DNA of 7,740 nucleotides from Thermoleophilia bacterium. Lineage in GTDB: Bacteria; Actinomycetota; Thermoleophilia; Gaiellales; Gaiellaceae. Position numbers and translations under genes: made by a program. The stretch covers positions 1 through 7,740 of the forward strand of contig JAOUEK010000078.1 of assembly GCA_029858755.1 (NCBI GenBank). The letters run 5' to 3'. Shown piece after piece: positions 6,722 through 7,740 of this stretch. Below the pieces are notes generated by a model. The model was given only the letters and a program-made list of their open reading frames with translations, ran no database searches and was not told where the DNA came from. Numbering within the stretch: the stretch's first letter is position 1; every line of letters begins with the position of its first letter.

Positions 6722-6831
6722 ATTGCCCGCCGACCGAGCGAGGGCCGAGGTGCGCAGCGTCGACCCGCGACCGGTAGCCACGCATGCCCTCGGCCGCCGG
6801 TGGGTTGCGGTGAGCGTCTACACCGCCAACG

Positions 6832-6990
6832 TCAGGGGCGGGTGGCGGCCGGCGCCCGCCCCTCGAGCGTGGCCATCCACACGGCGTCGTCGCCGGTCGT
6901 CGCGACGTCGACGGCGTGCCCTTCCTCAACGAGGCCACGGCGGAGCAGGCCGGCCATCTTCGGCTCGTCCTCGACGACGAGGATCCGCAT
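6832..6990 (-). pseudogene. Truncated OmpR-family response regulator remnant (receiver N-terminus only)
   Basis: A 52-codon frame opens MRILVVEDEPKMAGLLRRGL and continues through EEGHAVDVATTGDDAVWMA. This is the classic first strand, first helix and second strand/helix of an OmpR/PhoB-type receiver, with the acidic pair E7-D8. The match ends abruptly near residue 40, followed by TLEGRAPAATRP and a stop. The phospho-acceptor Asp (expected near residue 51-53), the rest of the receiver and the winged-helix DNA-binding domain are missing. None of the three downstream frames to the kinase start gave a convincing continuation, so this looks like a deletion rather than a simple frameshift. It is of a different family from the intact regulator at 4711-5340, so it is not a duplicate of it. 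It may be the scar of an older two-component operon. A functional micro-protein is possible but less likely. Confidence 0.7.
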
Positions 6991-7033
6991 CCTCGCATTG
7001 TCGCCGCAGCGAGATGAGGGCGCGATGAGTCCG

Positions 7034-7063
7034 TAAACATCCGCTTACATAAGTATCTGCTTA
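7034..7063. promoter_or_regulatory. Tandem operator candidate for the ArsR-family repressor
   Basis: Two copies of TAARYATCYGCTTA, at 7034-7047 and 7050-7063, repeat with a 16-nt period. Each is itself an imperfect dyad (TAA...TTA; the second is TAAG-6-CTTA). They sit in a sharply AT-rich patch (7033-7067) in otherwise GC-rich DNA, ending 9 nt before the ArsR ATG. ArsR-family dimers typically bind such dyads over their own promoter. Confidence 0.6.
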
Positions 7064-7067
7064 AATA
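7062..7067 (+). promoter_or_regulatory. Candidate -10 element of the ArsR-SRPBCC operon
   Basis: TAAATA, overlapping the end of the second operator repeat and 5 nt before the ATG at 7073. If used, transcription would begin at or next to the ATG (leaderless). TAAGTA at 7050-7055 is an alternative that would leave a leader of about 10 nt. Either way a bound repressor would cover the promoter. Confidence 0.3.
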
Positions 7068-7072
7068 TCAGG

Positions 7073-7393
7073 ATGGAAGCTGCCCTGAAGGCGATCGCCG
7101 CCCCGCGGCGTCGCGAGCTGCTCCGTCTCGTCCTCGAGCGGGAGCTGGCCGTGGGCGAGATCGCGTCCGAGCTCGAGATCAGCGGGCCGGCGGTCTCCCA
7201 GCACCTGGTCGTCCTGAAGGAGGCGGGCCTCGTGGACGAGCGACGGAACGGAACCAGGCACCTCTACCGGGCACGGCCTCAGGGCCTCGAGGAGCTCCGC
7301 GCGTACCTCGAGGCGTTCTGGGGTGACCGGCTGGAGGCGCTCAAGCGCGAAGCAGAGCGAGAGGAGAGGAGCATGCGTGACGAGCACGACTGA
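7073..7393 (+). CDS. ArsR-family winged-helix transcriptional repressor
   Basis: A 106-residue protein, normal for the family. The N-terminal helix (EAALKAIAAPRRRELLRLV) is the standard ArsR opening. The HTH lies at about 26-53 (VGEIASELEIS, then recognition helix SGPAVSQHLVVLKEAGL), and the wing is VDERRNGTRHLYRA (54-67). The CxC-type metal motif of ArsR/SmtB metal sensors is absent and there are no cysteines at all, so it is probably not a metal sensor by the classical route. The C-terminal helix (LEELRAYLEAFWGDRLEALKREAE) is typical of repressors paired with SRPBCC proteins. Its last 17 nt overlap the SRPBCC gene, giving translational coupling. The tandem TAARYATCYGCTTA repeats just upstream are its likely operator, making the pair autoregulated. 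The ligand is unknown. Confidence 0.93.
   Translation: MEAALKAIAAPRRRELLRLVLERELAVGEIASELEISGPAVSQHLVVLKEAGLVDERRNGTRHLYRARPQGLEELRAYLEAFWGDRLEALKREAEREERSMRDEHD
7367..7371 (+). promoter_or_regulatory. Ribosome binding site deciding the GTG start of the SRPBCC gene
   Basis: AGGAG inside a purine run (GAGGAGAGGAG, 7361-7371), 5 nt before the GTG at 7377. It lies within the ArsR coding region and supports the overlapping start. Confidence 0.7.
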
Positions 7394-7740
7394 GACGATC
7401 TCGGTGACCCGAGAGCTGACGATCGACGCCAGGCCGGAAGCGGTGTGGGAGTTCCTCGTCGACCCGGAGAAGATGACCCGCTGGATGGGCGTGTCCGCCA
7501 GCCTCGAGCAGCGCGCAGGCGGCGCGTACCGCGTCGGGGTGGTGCCTGGCCACACGGCGAGCGGCACCGTGGCGAAGATCGAGCCGGCCCGGCGGCTCGT
7601 CCTGACCTGGGGTTGGGAGCCCGTCGACGGCGAGCCGCCGCCCGCCGTCCCGCCCGGGTCGAGCACCGTCGAGCTGGAGCTCTTCGCCGAGGGCGCGGGC
7701 ACCCGGCTCGTGCTCACGCACCGCGACCTCCCGAGCGGTG
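7377..7740 (+). CDS. SRPBCC / AHSA1-like START-fold protein, 3' part outside window
   Basis: Starts at GTG 7377 and runs off the window with about 121 residues visible; family members are usually about 140-165. The opening (TSTTETISVTRELTIDARPEAVWEFLVDPEKMTRWMG) is diagnostic for the SRPBCC superfamily, AHSA1/CalC-like branch: first strand, then the xPxxVWxxLxDPxxxxxW helix pair. AYRVGVVPGHTASGTVAKIEP and RLVLTWGWEP follow as the antiparallel strands, then STVELELFAEGAGTRLVLTHRDLP. The fold forms a deep hydrophobic ligand pocket; ligand and reaction are unknown here. It overlaps the ArsR gene by 17 nt in another frame and must be read from the same transcript. Such ArsR-SRPBCC pairs are common in Actinobacteria. 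The next visible ATG in this frame is too far inside the domain to be the start. Confidence 0.9.
   Translation, partial: MTSTTETISVTRELTIDARPEAVWEFLVDPEKMTRWMGVSASLEQRAGGAYRVGVVPGHTASGTVAKIEPARRLVLTWGWEPVDGEPPPAVPPGSSTVELELFAEGAGTRLVLTHRDLPSG

Noticed and set aside
4711..6723. 670-codon extension of the response regulator frame, as a possible fusion protein
   Set aside because: Only the last 209 codons encode domains. The upstream part is another frame of the kinase gene and is Arg/Gly-rich noise; the ATGA junction at 5337-5340 marks the true start.
5448..7028. Long plus-strand open frame (526 codons) opposite the kinase
   Set aside because: It runs antisense to intact HisKA_3 and HATPase motifs; the translation is Arg/Ala/His-rich with no domain. 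It is a GC shadow.
1..7740. CRISPR array, insertion sequence or prophage features
   Set aside because: No regularly spaced repeats, transposase or integrase motifs, or terminal inverted repeats were seen; codon use looks even throughout.

Overview
The window is uniformly GC-rich (codon third positions are almost all G or C). Its gene types are typical of a high-GC soil or aquatic actinobacterium: a VOC dimer protein, an AfsR-like STAND ATPase, a NarL-type two-component pair and an ArsR/SRPBCC pair. The secreted-protein family and general style would fit Thermoleophilia (Gaiellales/Solirubrobacterales), but that placement is an inference from memory, not a measurement.

Layout. (1) Positions 1-245, minus strand: the N-terminal part of a VOC/glyoxalase-fold protein, cut by the window edge. 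(2) Positions 475-3108, plus strand: a large DUF4062-STAND NTPase-TPR protein, divergent from the VOC gene across a 229-nt spacer. (3) Positions 3182-4096, plus strand: a cation diffusion facilitator (CDF) transporter. (4) A minus-strand block, read from right to left: a sensor histidine kinase (6674-5337) overlapping its NarL/FixJ response regulator (5340-4711) by ATGA, followed by a small exported protein of unknown function (4661-4236). (5) Positions 6990-6832, minus strand: a broken remnant of an OmpR-type response regulator. (6) Positions 7073 to the end, plus strand: an ArsR-family repressor translationally overlapping an SRPBCC/AHSA1 protein that is cut by the window edge.

The most informative non-coding signal is a pair of near-identical palindromes of the form GGGAC-N4-GTCCC with the same CAAT/ATTG core. 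One lies just upstream of the histidine kinase. The other overlaps the response regulator stop codon and lies just upstream of the secreted-protein gene. Spacing (GGGAC-4-GTCCC) and half-sites match what is known for DevR/DosR-type NarL regulators. The simplest reading is a small regulon: the kinase/regulator pair activates itself and an exported effector. A second regulatory signal is an AT-rich patch (7033-7067) holding two tandem copies of TAARYATCYGCTTA immediately before the ArsR gene, a likely autoregulatory operator.

No rRNA, tRNA, CRISPR array, insertion sequence or attachment site could be supported. The DUF4062-STAND protein has a sensor/effector layout like that of some immune-type STAND proteins, but it has no recognisable defence neighbours in this window.
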